Origin: Morinoia aosen
Taxonomy: Eukaryota > Arthropoda > Malacostraca > Amphipoda > Talitridae
Direction: 5' to 3'
DNA length: 64,000 nucleotides
Assembly: GCA_030386875.1 (NCBI GenBank)
Contig: CM059560.1
Span: forward strand, 43,876,757-43,940,756
Shown here: in pieces, positions 34,563-48,959 of the stretch
Layout of the letters: every line of letters begins with the position of its first letter
Numbering within the stretch: position 1 is the first letter of the stretch
Notes under the pieces: model-generated
What the model saw: the letters and a program-made list of their open reading frames with translations, nothing else
Database searches by the model: none
Told to the model about the DNA's origin: nothing
Position numbers and translations under genes: made by a program

Positions 34563-36283
34563 CCTTTGTACGCTGTAGCGATACCTCGTGTACTCCTTTG
34601 TACGTTCTAGAGATATTTCCTGTACTCCTTTGTGCGCTGTAGAGATACCTTCTGTACTCCTTTGTGCGCTGTAGAGATACCTTCTGTACTCCTTTGTGCG
34701 CTGTAGAGATACCTTCTGTACTCCTTTGTGCGCTGTAGAGATACCTTCTGTACTCCTTTGTGCGCTGTAGAGATACCTTCTGTACTCCTTTGTACGCTGT
34801 AGAGATACCTCGTGTACTCCTTTGTACGTTCTAGAGATATTTCCTGTACTCCTTTGTGCGCTGTAGAGATACCTTCTGTACTCCTTTGTGCGCTGTAGAG
34901 ATACCTTCTGTACTCCTTTGTGCGCTGTAGAGATACCTTCTGTACTCCTTTGTACGCTGTAGAGATACCTTCTGTACTCCTTTGTGCGCTGTAGAGATAC
35001 CTTCTGTACTCCTTTGTACGCTGTAGAGATACCTCGTGTACTCCTTTGTACGTTCTAGAGATATTTCCTGTACTCCTTTGTGCGCTGTAGAGATACCTTC
35101 TGTACTCCTTTGTGCGCTGTAGAGATACCTTCTGTACTCCTTTGTGCGCTGTAGAGATACCTTCTGTACTCCTTTGTGCGCTGTAGAGATACCTCGTGTA
35201 CTCCTTTTTACGCTGTAGAGATACCTTCTGTACTCCTTTGTGCGCTGTAGAGATACCTTCTGTACTCCTTTGTGCGCTGTAGAGATACCTTCTGTACTCC
35301 TTTGTGCGCTGTAGAGATACCTTCTGTACTTCTTTGTGCGCTGTAGAGATACCTTCTGTACTCCTTTGTACGCTGTAGAGATACCTCGTGTATTCCTTTG
35401 TACGTTCTAGAGATATTTCCTGTACTCCTTTGTGCGCTGTAGAGATACCTTCTGTACTCCTTTGTGCGCTGTAGAGATACCTTCTGTACTCCTTTGTACG
35501 CTGTAGAGATACATCGTGTACTCCTTTGTACGTTCTAGAGATATTTCCTGTACTCCTTTGTGCGCTGTAGAGATACCTTCTGTACTCCTTTGTGCGCTGT
35601 AGAGATACCTTCTGTACTCCTTTGTGCGCTGTAGAGATACCTTCTGTACTATTTTGTACGCTGTAGAGATACCTTCTGTACTCCTGTGTGCGCTGTAGAG
35701 ATACCTTCTGTACTCCTTTGTACGCTGTAGAGATACCTCGTGTACTCCTTTGTACGTTCTAGAGATATTTCCTGTACTCCTTTGTGCGCTGTAGAGATAC
35801 CTTCTGTACTCCTTTGTGCGCCGTAGAGATACCTTCTGTACTCCTTTGTGCGCTCTAGAGATACCTCGTGTACTCCTTTGTACGTTCTAGAGATATTTCC
35901 TGTACTCCTTTGTGCGCTGTAGAGATGCCTTCTGTACTCCTTTGTGCGCTGTAGAGATACCTTCTGTACTTCTTTGTGCGCTGTAGAGATACCTCGTGTA
36001 CTCCTTTGTACGTTCTAGAGATATTTCCTGTACTCCTTTGTGCGCTGTAGAAATACCTTCTGTACTCCTTTGTGCGCTGTAGAAATACCTTCTGTACTCC
36101 TTTGTGCGCTGTAGAGATACCTCGTGTACTCCTTTGTACGTTCTAGAGATATTTCCTGTACTCCTTTGTGCGCTGTAGAGATACCTTCTGTACTCCTTTG
36201 TGCGCTGTAGAGATACCTTCTGTACTCCTTTGTACGCTGTAGAGATACCTTCTGTACTCCTTTGTACGTTCTAGAGATATTTC

Positions 36284-39200
36284 CTGTTTTCCTTTGTGCG
36301 CTGTAGAGATATCTTCTGTACTCCTTTGTGCGCTGTAGAGATACCTTCTGTACTCCTTTGTACGCTGTAGAGATACCTCGTGTACTCCTTTGTACGTTCT
36401 AGAGATATTTCCTGTACTCCTTTGTGCGCTGTAGAGATACCTTCTGTACTCCTTTGTGCGCTGTAGAGATACCTTCTGTACTCCTTTGTGCGCTGTAGAG
36501 ATACCTCGTGTACTCCTTTGTACGCTGTAGAGATACCTTCTGTACTCCTTTGTGCGCTGTAGAGATACCTTCTGTACTCCTATGTGCGCTGTAGAGATAC
36601 CTTCTGTACTCCTTTGTGCGCTGTAGAGATACCTTCTGTACTCTTTTGTGCGCTGTAGAAATACCTCGTGTACTCCTTTGTACGCTGTAGAGATACCTTC
36701 TGTACTCCTTTGTGCGCTGTAGAGATACCTTCTGTACTCCTTTGTGCGCTGTAGAGATACCTTCTGTACTCCTTTGTGCGCTGTAGAGATACATTCTGTA
36801 CTCCTTTGTGCGCTGTAGAGATACCTTCTGTACTCCTTTGTGCGCTTTAGAGATACCTCGTGTACTCCTTTGTAAGTTCTAGAGATATTTCCTGTACTCC
36901 TTTGTGCGCTGTAGAGATACCTTCTGTACTCCTTTGTGCGCTGTAGAGATACCTTCTGTACTCCTTTGTGCGCTGTAGAGATACCTCGTGTACTCCTTTG
37001 TACGTTCTAGAGATATTTCCTGTACTCCTTTGTGCGCTGTAGAGATACCTTCTGTACTCCTTTGTGCGCTGTAGAGATACCTTCTGTACTCCTTTGTACG
37101 CTGTAGAGATACCTCGTGTACTCCTTTGTACGTTCTAGAGATATTTCCTGTACTCCTTTGTGCGATGTAGAGATACCTTCTGTACTCCTTTGTTCGCTGT
37201 AGAGATACCTTCTGTACTCCTTTGTGCGCTGTAGAGATACCTTCTGTACTCCTTTGTGCGCTGTAGAGATACCTTCTGTACTCCTTTGTACGTTCTAGAG
37301 ATATTTCCTGTACTCCTTTGTGCGCTGTAGAGATACCTTCTGTACTCCTTTGTACGCTGTAGAGATACCTCGTGTACTCCTTTGTACGTTCTAGAGATAT
37401 TTCCTGTACTCCTTTGTGCGCTGTAGAGATACCTTCTGTACTCCTTTGTGCGCTGTAGAGATACCTTCTGTACTCCTTTGTGCGCTGTAGAGATACCTTC
37501 TGTACTCCTTTGTACGCTCTAGAGATACCTCGTGTACTCCTTTGTACGTTCTAGAGATATTTCCTGTACTCCTTTGTGCGCTGTAGAGATACCTTCTCTA
37601 CTCCTTTGTGCGCTGTAGAGATACCTTCTGTACTTCTTTGTGCGCTGTAGAGATACCTTCTGTACTCCTTTGTACGCTGTAGAGATACCTTCTGTACTCC
37701 TTTGTACGCTGTAGAGATACCTTCTGTACTCCTTTGTACGCTGTAGAGATACCTCGTGTACTCCTTTGTACGTTCTAGAGATATTTCCTGTACTCCTTTG
37801 TGCGCTGTAGAGATACCTTCTGTACTCCTTTGTGCGCTGTAGAGATACCTTCTGTACTCCTTTGTACGCTGTAGAGATACCTTCTGTACTCCTTTGTGCG
37901 CTGTAGAGATACCTTCTGTACTCCTTTGTACGCTGTAGAGATACCTCGTGTACTCCTTTGTACGTTCTAGAGATATTTCCTGTACTCCTTTGTGCGCTGT
38001 AGAGATACCTTCTGTACTCCTTTGTGCGCTGTAGAGATACCTTCTGTACTCCTTTGTGCGCTGTTGAGATACCTTCTGTACTCCTTTGTGCGCTGTAGAG
38101 ATACCTTCTGTACTCCTTTGTGCGCTGTAGAGATACCTTCTGTACTCCTTTGTGCGCTGTAGAGATACCTTCTGTACTCCTTTGTGCGCTGTAGAGATAC
38201 CTTCTGTACTCCTTTGTACGCTGTAGAGATACCTCGTGTACTCCTTTGTGCGCTGTAGAGATACCTTCTGTACTCCTTTGTGCGCTGTTGAGATACCTTC
38301 TGTACTCCTTTGTGCGCTGTAGAGATACCTTCTGTACTCCTTTGTGCGCTGTAGAGATACCTTCTGTACTCCTTTGTGCGCTGTAGAGATACCTTCTGTA
38401 CTCCTTTGTGCGCTGTAGAGATACCTTCTGTACTCCTTTGTGCGCTGTAGAGATACCTCATGTACTCCTTTGTACGCTGTAGCGATACCTTCTGCACTCC
38501 TTTGTACGCTGTAGAGATACCTCGTGTACTCCTTTGTGCGCTGTAGAGATACCTTCTGTACTCCTTTGTACGCTGTAGAGATACCTCGTGTACTCCTATG
38601 TACGTTCTAGAGATATTTCTTGTACTTCTTTGTGCGCTGTAGAGATACCTTCTGTACTCCTTTGTGCGCTGTAGGGATACCTTCTGTACTCCTTTGTGCG
38701 CTGTAGAGATACCTTCTGTACTCCTTTGTGCGCTGTAGAGATACCTTCTGTACTCCTTTGTGCGCTGTAGAGATACCTTCTGTTCTCCTTTGTACGCTGT
38801 AGAGATACCTCGTTTACTCCTTTGTACGTTCTAGAGATATTTCCTGTACTCCTTTGTGCGCTGTAGAGATACCTTCTGTACTCCTTTGTGCGCTGTAGAG
38901 ATACCTTCTGTACTCCTTTGTGCGCTGTAGAGATACCTTCTGTACTCCTTTGTGCGCTGTAGAGATACCTTCTGTACTCCTTTGTGCGCTGTAGAGATAC
39001 CTTCTGTACTCCTTTGTACGCTGTAGAGATACCTCGTGTACTCCTTTGTACGTTCTAGAGATATTTCCTGTGCTCCTTTGTGCGCTGTAGAGATACCTTC
39101 TGTACTCCTTTGTGCGCTGTAGAGATACCTTCTGTACTCCTTTGTGCGCTGTAGAGATACCTCGTGTACTCCTTTGTACGCTGTAGAGATACCTTCTGTA

Positions 39201-40220
39201 CTCCTTTGTGCGCTGTAGAGATACCTTCTGTACTCCTTTGTGCGCTGTAGAGATACCTTCTGTACTCCTTTGTGCGCTGTAGAGATACCTTCTGTACTCT
39301 TTTGTGCGCTGTAGAGATATCTCGTGTACTCCTTTGTACGCTGTAGAGATACCTTCTGTACTCCTTTGTGCGCTGTAGAGATACCTTCTGTACTCCTTTG
39401 TGCGCTGTAGAGATACCTTCTGTACTCCTTAGTGCGCTGTAGAGATACATTCTGTACTCCTTTGTGCGCTGTAGAGATACCTTCTGTACTCCTTTGTGCG
39501 CTGTAGAGATACCTCGTGTACTCCTTTGTACGTTCTAGAGATATTTCCTGTACTCCTTTGTGCGCTGTAGAGATACCTTCTGTACTCCTCTGTGCGCTGT
39601 AGAGATACCTTCTGTACTCCTTTGTGCGCTGTAGAGATACCTCGTGTACTCCTTTGTACGTTCTAGAGATATTTCCTGTACTCCTTTGTGCGCTGTAGAG
39701 ATACCTTCTGTACTCCTTTGTGCGCTGTAGAGATACCTTCTGTACTCCTTTGTACGCTGTAGAGATACCTCGTGTACTCCTTTGTACGTTCTAGAGATAT
39801 TTCCTGTACTCCTTTGTGCGATGTAGAGATACCTTCTGTACTCCTTTGTGCGCTGTAGAGATACCTTCTGTACTCCTTTGTGCGCTGTAGAGATACCTTC
39901 TGTACTCCTTTGTGCGCTGTAGAGATACCTTCTGTACTCCTTTGTACGTTCTAGAGATATTTCCTGTACTCCTTTGTGCGCTGTAGAGATACCTTCTGTA
40001 CTCCTTTGTACGCTGTAGAGATACCTCGTGTACTCCTTTGTACGTTCTAGAGATATTTCCTGTACTCCTTTGTGCGCTGTAGAGATACCTTCTGTACTCC
40101 TTTGTGCGCTGTAGAGATACCTTCTGTACTCCTTTGTGCGCTGTAGAGATACCTTCTGTACTCCTTTGTACGCTCTAGAGATACCTCGTGTACTCCTTTG
40201 TACGTTCTAGAGATATTTCC
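36284..40220 (+). repeat. Right copy of the 19,584-bp-offset block
   Basis: It is the partner of 16,700-20,636. The left limit is near the unusual TTCCTGTTTTCC junction at about 36.28 kb, which the left copy lacks. It overlaps the start of copy beta, so this neighbourhood is a mosaic of two alpha-derived segments. Confidence 0.83.
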
Positions 40221-43200
40221 TGTACTCCTTTGTGCGCTGTAGAGATACCTTCTCTACTCCTTTGTGCGCTGTAGAGATACCTTCTGTACTTCTTTGTGCG
40301 CTGTAGAGATACCTTCTGTACTCCTTTGTACGCTGTAGAGATACCTTCTGTACTCCTTTGTGCGCTGTAGAGATACCTTCTGTACTCCTTTGTACGCTGT
40401 AGAGATACCTCGTGTACTCCTTTGTACGTTCTAGAGATATTTCCTGTACTCCTTTGTGCGCTGTAGAGACACCTTCTGTACTCCTTTGTGCGCTGTAGAG
40501 ATACCTTCTGTACTCCTTTGTGCGCTGTAGAGATACCTCGTGTACTCCTTTGTACGCTGTAGAGATACCTTCTGTACTCCTTTGTGCGCTGTAGAGATAC
40601 CTTCTGTACTCCTTTGTGCGCTGTAGAGATACCTTCTGTACTCCTTTGTGCGCTGTAGAGATACCTTCTGTACTCTTTTGTGCGCTGTAGAGATACCTCG
40701 TGTACTCCTTTGTACGCTGTAGAGATACCTTCTGTACTCCTTTGTGCGCTGTAGAGATACCTTCTGTACTCCTTTGTGCGCTGTAGAGATACCTACTGTA
40801 CTCCTTTGTGCGCTGTAGAGATACCTTCTGTACTCCTTTGTGCGCTGTAGAGATACCTTCTGTACTCCTTTGTGCGCTGTAGAGATACCTCGTGTACTCC
40901 TTTGTACGTTCTAGAGATATTTCCTGTACTCCTTTGTGCGCTGTAGAGATACCTTCTGTACTCCTTTGTGCGCTGTAGAGATACCTTCTGTACTCCTTTG
41001 TACGCTGTAGAGATACCTCGTGTACTCCTTTGTACGTTCTAGAGATATTTCCTGTACTCCTTTGTGCGCTGTAGAGATACCTTCTGTACTCCTTTGTGCG
41101 CTGTAGAGATACCTTCTGTACTCCTTTGTGCGCTGTTGAGATACCTTCTGTACGCCTTTGTGCGCTGTAGAGATACCTTCTGTACTCCTTTGTGCGCTGT
41201 AGAGATACCTTCTGTACTCCTATGTGCGCTGTAGAGATACCTTCTGTACTCCTTTGTGCGCTGTAGAGATACCTCGTGTACTCCTTTGTACGTTCTAGAG
41301 ATATTTCCTGTACTCCTTTGTGCGCTGTAGAGATACCTTCTGTACTCCTTTGTGCGCTGTAGAGATACCTTCTGTACTCCTTTGTGCGCTGTAGAGATAC
41401 CTCGTGTACTCCTTCGTACGTTCTAGAGATATTTCCTGTACTCCTTTGTGCGCTGTAGAGATACCTTCTGTACTCCTTTGTGCGCTGTAGAGATACCTTC
41501 TGTACTCCTTTGTGCGCTGTAGAGATACCTTCTGTACTCCTTTGTGCGCTGTAGAGATACCTTCTGTACTCCTTTGTACGCTGTAGAGATACCTCGTGTA
41601 CTCCTTTGTGCGCTGTAGAGATACCTTCTGTACTCCTTCGTGCGCTGTAGAGATACCTTCTGTACTCCTTTGTGCGCTGTAGAGATACCTTCTGTACTCC
41701 TTTGTACGCTGTAGAGATACCTCGTGTACTCCTTTGTACGTTCTAGAGATATTTCCTGTACTCCTTTGTGCGCTGTAGAGATACCTTCTGTACTCCTTTG
41801 TGCGCTGTAGAGATACCTTCTTTACTCCTTTGTGCGCTGTAGAGATACCTTCTGTACTCCTTTGTGCGCTGTAGAGATACCTTCTGTACTCCTTTGTGCG
41901 CTGTAGAGATACCTCGTGTACTCCTTTGTACGCTGTAGAGATACCTTCTGTACTCCTTTGTGCGCTGTAGAGATACCTTCTGTACTCCTTTGAACGCTGT
42001 AGAGATACCTTCTGTACTCCTTTGTGCGCTGTAGAGATACCTCGTGTACTCCTTTGTACGTTCTAGAGATATTTCCTGTACTCCTTTGTGCGCTGTAGAG
42101 ATTCCTTCTGTACTCCTTTGTGCGCTGTAGAGATACCTTCTGTACTCCTTTGTGCGCTGTAGAGAGACCTTCTGTACTCCTTTGTGCGCTGTAGAGATAC
42201 CTTCTGTACTTCTTTGTGCGCTGTAGAGATACCTCGTGTACTCCTTTGTACGTTCTAGAGATATTTCCTGTACTCCTTTGTGCGCTGCAGAGATACCTTC
42301 TGTACTCCTTTGTGCGCTGTAGAGATGCCTTCTGTACTCCTTTGCGCGCTGTAGAGATACCTTCTGTACTCCTTTGTACGCTGTAGAGATACCTTCTGTA
42401 CTCCTTTGTGCGCTGTAGAGATACCTTCTGTACTCCTTTGTACGCTGTAGAGATACCTCGTGTACTCCTTTGTACGTTCTAGAGGTATTTCCTGTACTCC
42501 TTTGTGCGCTGTAGAGATACCTTCTGTACTCCTTTGTGCGCTGTAGAGATACCTTCTGTACTCCTTTGTGCGCTGTAGAGATACCTTCTGTACTCCTTTG
42601 TGCGCTGTAGAGATACCTTCTGTACTCCTTTGTACGCTGTAGAGATACCTTCTGTACTCCTTTGTACGCTGTAGAGATACCTCGTGTACTCCTTTGTACG
42701 TTCTAGAGATATTTCCTGTACTCCTTTGTGCGATGTAGAGATACCTTCTGTACTCCTTTGTGCGCTGTAGAGATACCTTCTGTACTCCTTTGTGCGCTGT
42801 AGAGATACCTTCTGTACTCCTTTGTGCGCTGTAGAGATACCTTCTGTACTCCTTTGTACGTTCTAGAGATATTTCCTGTACTCCTTTGTGCGCTGTAGAG
42901 ATACCTTCTGTACTCCTTTGTACGCTGTAGAGATACCTCGTGTACTCCTTTGTACGTTCTAGAGATATTTCCTGTACTCCTTTGTGCGCTGTAGAGATAC
43001 CTTCTGTACTCCTTTGTGCGCTGTAGAGATACCTTCTGTACTCCTTTGTGCGCTGTAGAGATACCTTCTGTACTCCTTTGTACGCTCTAGAGATACCTCG
43101 TGTACTCCTTTGTACGTTCTAGAGATATTTCCTGTACTCCTTTGTGCGCTGTAGAGATACCTTCTCTACTCCTTTGTGCGCTGTAGAGATACCTTCTGTA

Positions 43201-46200
43201 CTTCTTTGTGCGCTGTAGAGATACCTTCTGTACTCCTTTGTGCGCTGTAGAGATACCTTCTGTACTCCTTTGTGCGCTGTAGAGATACCTTCTGTACTCC
43301 TTTGTACGCTGTAGAGATACCTCGTGTACTCCTTTGTACGTTCTAGAGATATTTCCTGTACTCCTTTGTGCGCTGTAGAGATACCTTCTGTACTCCTTTG
43401 TGCGCTGTAGAGATACCTTCTGTACTCCTTTGTGCGCTGTAGAGATACCTTCTGTACTCCTTTGTGCGCTGTAGAGATACCTTCTGTACTCTTTTGTGCG
43501 CTGTAGAGATACCTCGTGTACTCCTTTGTACGCTGTAGAGATACCTTCTGTACTCCTTTGTGCGCTGTAGAGATACCTTCTGTACTCCTTTGTGCGCTGT
43601 AGAGATACCTTCTGTACTCCTTTGTGCGCTGTAGAGATACCTTCTGTACTCCTTTGTGCGCTGTAGAGATACCTTCTGTACTCCTTTGTGCGCTGTAGAG
43701 ATACCTCGTGTACTCCTTTGTACGTTCGAGAGATATTTCCTGTACTCCTTTGTGCGCTGTAGAGATACCTTCTGTACTCCTTTGTGCGCTGTAGAGATAC
43801 CTTCTGTACTCCTTTGTGCGCTGTAGAGATACCTCGTGTACTCCTTTGTACGTTCTAGAGATATTTCCTGTACTCCTTTGTGCGCTGTAGAGATACCTTC
43901 TGTACTCCTTTGTGCGCTGTAGAGATACCTTCTGTACTCCTTTGTACGCTGTAGAGATACCTCGTGTACTCCTTTGTACGTTCTAGAGATATTTCCTGTA
44001 CTCCTTTGTGCGCTGTAGAGATACCTTCTGTACTCCTTTGTGCGCTGTAGAGATACCTTCTTTACTCCTTTGTGCGCTGTGGAGATACCTTCTGTACTCC
44101 TTTGTGCGCTGTAGAGATACCTTCTGTACTCCTTTCTGCGCTGTAGAGATACCTCGTGTACTCCTTTGTACGCTGTAGAGATACCTTCTGTACTCCTTTG
44201 TGCGCTGTAGAGATACCTTCTGTACTCCTTTGAACGCTGTAGAGATACCTTCTGTACTCCTTTGTGCGCTGTAGAGATACCTCGTGTACTCCTTTGTACG
44301 TTCTAGAGATATTTCCTGTACTCCTTTGTGCGCTGTAGAGATTCCTTCTGTACTCCTTTGTGCGCTGTAGAGATACCTTCTGTACTCCTTTGTGCGCTGT
44401 AGAGAGACCTTCTGTACTCCTTTGTGCGCTGTAGAGATACCTTCTGTACTCCTTTGTGCGCTGTAGAGATACCTTCTGTACTCCTTTGTACGCTGTAGAG
44501 ATACCTTCTGTACTCCTTTGTGCGCTGTAGAGATACCTTCTGTACTCCTTTGTACACTGTAGAGATACCTCGTGTACTCCTTTGTACGTTCTAGAGATAT
44601 TTCCTGTACTCCTTTGTGCGCTGTAGAGATACCTTCTGTACTCCTTTGTGCGCTGTAGAGATACCTTCTGTACTCCTTTGTGCGCTGTAGAGATACCTTC
44701 TGTACTCTTTTGTACGCTGTAGAGATACCTTCTGTACTCCTTTGTGCGCTGTAGAGATACCTTCTGTACTCCTTTGTACGCTGTAGAGATACCTCGTGTA
44801 CTCCTTTGTACGTTCTAGAGATATTTCCTGTACTCCTTTGTGCGCTGTAGAGATACCTTCTGTACTCCTTTGTGCGCTGTAGAGATACCTTCTGTACTCC
44901 TTTGTGCGCTGTAGAGATACCTTCTGTACTCCTTTGTGCGCTGTAGAGATACCTTCTGTACTCCTTTGTACGTTCTGGAGATATTTCCTGTACTCCTTTG
45001 TGCGCTGTAGAGATACCTTCTGTACTCCTTTGTGCGCTGTAGAGATACCTTCTGTACTCCTTTGGGCGCTGTAGAGATACCTGCTGTTCTCCTTTGTGCG
45101 CTGTAGAGATACCTCGTGTACTCCTTTGTACGCTGTAGAGATACCTTCTGTATTCCTTTGTGCGCTGTAGAGATACCTTCTGTACTCCTTTGTGCGCTGT
45201 AGAGATACCTCGTGCACTCCTTTGTGCGCTGTAGAGATACCTTCTGTACGCCTTTGTGCGCTGTAGAGATACCTTCTGTACTCCTTTGTACGCTGTAGAG
45301 ATACCTCCTGTACTCCTTTGTACGTTCTAGAGATATTTCCTGTACTCCTTTGTGCGCTGTAGAGATACCTTCTGTACTCCTTTGTGCGCTGTAGAGATAC
45401 CTTCTGTACTCCTTTGTGCGCTGTAGAGATACCTTCTGTACTCCTTTGTGCGCTGTAGAGATACCTTCTGTACTCCTTTGTACGCTGTAGAGATACCTCG
45501 TGTACTCCTTTGTACGTTCTAGAGATATTTCCTGTACTCCTTTGTGCGCTGTAGCGATACCTTCTGTACTCCTTTGTGCGCTGTAGAGATACCTTCTTTA
45601 CTCCTTTGTGCGCTGTAGAGATACCTTCTGTACTCCTTTGAGCGCTGTTGAGATACCTTCTGTACTCCTTTGTGCGCTGTAGAGATACCTTCTGTACTCC
45701 TTTGTGCGCTGTAGAGATACCTTCTGTACTCCTTTGTGCGCTGTAGAGATACCTTCTGTACTCCTTTGTGCGCTGTAGAGATACCTTCTGTACTCCTTTG
45801 TACGCTGTAGAGATACCTCGTGTACTCCTTTGTGCGCTGTAGAGATACCTTCTGTACTCCTTTGTGCGCTGTTGAGATACCTTCTGTACTCCTTTGTGCG
45901 CTGTAGAGATACCTTCTGTACTCCTTAGTGCGCTGTAGAGATACCTTCTGTACTCCTTTGTGCGCTGTAGAGATACCTTCTGTACTCCTTTGTGCGCTGT
46001 AGAGATACCTTCTGTACTCCTTTGTGCGCTGTAGAGATACCTCATGTACTCCTTTGTACGCTGTAGAGATACCTTCTGCACTCCTTTGTACGCTGTAGAG
46101 ATACCTCGTGTACTCCTTTGTGCGCTGTAGAGATACCTTCTGTACTCCTTTGTACGCTGTAGAGATACCTCGTGTACTCCTTTGAACGTTCTAGAGATAT

Positions 46201-48958
46201 TTCCTGTACTCCTTTGTGCGCTGTAGAGATACCTTCTGTACTCCTTTGTGCGCTGTAGGGATACCTTCTGTACTCCTTTGTGCGCTGTAGAGATACCTTC
46301 TGTACTCCTTTGTGCGCTGTAGAGATACCTTCTGTACTCCTTTGTGCGCTGTAGAGATACCTTCTGTACTCCTTTGTACGCTGTAGAGATACCTCGTGTA
46401 CTCCTTTGTACGTTCTAGAGATATTTCCTGTACTCCTTTGTGCGCTGTAGAGATACCTTCTGTACTCCTTTGTGCGCTGTAGAGATACCTTCTGTACTCC
46501 TTTGTGTGCTGTGGAGATACCTTCTGTACTCCTTTGTGCGCTGTAGAGATACCTTCTGTACTCCTTTGTGCGCTGTAGAGATACCTTCTGTACTCCTTTG
46601 TACGCTGTAGAGATACCTCGTGTACTCCTTTGTACGTTCTAGAGATATTTCCTGTACTCCTTTGTGCGCTGTAGAGATACCTTCTGTACTCCTTTGTGCG
46701 CTGTAGAGATACCTTCTGTACTCCTTTGTGCGCTGTAGAGATACCTCGTGTACTCCTTTGTACGCTGTAGAGATACCTTCTGTACTCCTTTGTGCGCTGT
46801 AGAGATACCTTCTGTACTCCTTTGTGCGCTGTAGAGATACCTTCTGTACTCCTTTGTGCGCTGTAGAGATACCTTCTGTACTCTTTTGTGCGCTGTAGAG
46901 ATACCTCGTGTACTCCTTTGTACGCTGTAGAGATACCTTCTGTACTCCTTTGTGCGCTGTAGAGATACCTTCTGTACTCCTTTGTGCGCTGTAGAGATAC
47001 CTTCTGTACTCCTTTGTGCGCTGTAGAGATACCTTCTGTACTCCTTTGTGCGCTGTAGAGATACCTCGTGTACTCCTTTGCACGTTCGAGAGATATTTCC
47101 TGTACTCCTTTGTGCGCTGTAGAGATACCTTCTGTACTCCTTTGTGCGCTGTAGAGATACCTTCTGTACTCCTTTGTGCGCTGTAGAGATACCTCGTGTA
47201 CTCCTTTGTACGTTCTAGAGATATTTCCTGTACTTCTTTGTGCGCTGTAGAGATACCTTCTGTACTCCTTTGTGCGCTGTAGAGATACCTTCTGTACTCC
47301 TTTGTACGCTGTAGAGATACCTCGTGTACTCCTTTGTACGTTCTAGAGATATTTCCTGTACTCCTTTGTGCGCTGTAGAGATACCTTCTGTACTCCTTTG
47401 TGCGCTGTAGAGATACCTTCTGTACTCCTTTGTGCGCTGTTGAGATACCTTCTGTACGCCTTTGTGCGCTGTAGAGATACCTTCTGTACTCCTTTGTGCG
47501 CTGTAGAGATACCTTCTGTACTCCTATGTGCGCTGTAGAGATACCTTCTGTACTCCTTTGTGCGCTGTAGAGATACCTCGTGTACTCCTTTGTACGTTCT
47601 AGAGATATTTCCTGTACTCCTTTGTGCGCTGTAGAGATACCTTCTGTACTCCTTTGTGCGCTGTAGAGATACCTTCTGTACTCCTTTGTGCGCTGTAGAG
47701 ATACCTCGTGTACTCCTTCGTACGTTCTAGAGATATTTCCTGTACTCCTTTGTGCGCTGTAGAGATACCTTCTGTACTCCTTTGTGCGCTGTAGAGATAC
47801 CTTCTGTACTCCTTTGTGCGCTGTAGAGATACCTTCTGTACTCCTTTGTGCGCTGTAGAGATACCTTCTGTACTCCTTTGTACGCTGTAGAGATACCTCG
47901 TGTACTCCTTTGTGCGCTGTAGAGATACCTTCTGTACTCCTTTGTGCGCTGTAGAGATACCTTCTGTACTCCTTTGTGCGCTGTAGAGATACCTTCTGTA
48001 CTCCTTTGTACGCTGTAGCGATACCTCGTGTACTCCTTTGTACGTTCTAGAGATATTTCCTGTACTCCTTTGTGCGCTGTAGAGATACCTTCTGTACTCC
48101 TTTGTGCGCTGTAGAGATACCTTCTTTACTCCTTTGTGCGCTGTAGAGATACCTTCTGTACTCCTTTGTGCGCTGTAGAGATACCTTCTGTACTCCTTTG
48201 TGCGCTGTAGAGATACCTCGTGTACTCCTTTGTACGCTGTAGAGATACCTTCTGTACTCCTTTGTGCGCTGTAGAGATACCTTCTGTACTCCTTTGAACG
48301 CTGTAGAGATACCTTCTGTACTCCTTTGTGCGCTGTAGAGATACCTCGTGTACTCCTTTGTACGTTCTAGAGATATTTCCTGTACTCCTTTGTGCGCTGT
48401 AGAGATTCCTTCTGTACTCCTTTGTGCGCTGTAGAGATACCTTCTGTACTCCTTTGCGCGCTGTAGAGATACCTTCTGTACTCCTTTGTACGCTGTAGAG
48501 ATACCTTCTGTACTCCTTTGTGCGCTGTAGAGATACCTTCTGTACTCCTTTGTACGCTGTAGAGATACCTCGTGTACTCCTTTGTACGTTCTAGAGGTAT
48601 TTCCTGTACTCCTTTGTGCGCTGTAGAGATACCTTCTGTACTCCTTTGTGCGCTGTAGAGATACCTTCTGTACTCCTTTGTGCGCTGTAGAGATACCTTC
48701 TGTACTCCTTTGTGCGCTGTAGAGATACCTTCTGTACTCCTTTGTACGCTGTAGAGATACCTTCTGTACTCCTTTGTGCGCTGTAGAGATACCTTCTGTA
48801 CTCCTTTGTACGCTGTAGAGATACCTCGTGTACTCCTTTGTACGTTCTAGAGATATTTCCTGTACTCCTTTGTGCGCTGTAGAGATACCTTCTGTACTCC
48901 TTTGTGCGCTATAGAGATACCTTCTGTACTCCTTTGTGCGCTGTAGAGATACCTTCTG

Positions 48959-48959
48959 A
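48959..48959 (+). other. One-base deletion (-1), beta copy of 15360
   Basis: TTCTGACTCC followed by GTAGGCTG, as at 15,360 and 62,014. Confidence 0.9.

Larger units (their letters stand above)
32740..36280 (+). repeat. Satellite segment without a close long-range copy in the window
   Basis: This is still pure 32-bp satellite, but none of the landmark variants (CGATG, TTCGAGAG, TTGAG with TACGCC, TCTGCACTCC) occurs here and no collinear partner was found. It carries private variants: GTTTGGGCGCTG near 33,030, TTTGTTGCTTGTAG near 33,897, a B/C hybrid at 33,250, and two of the ten one-base indels. Confidence 0.7.
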
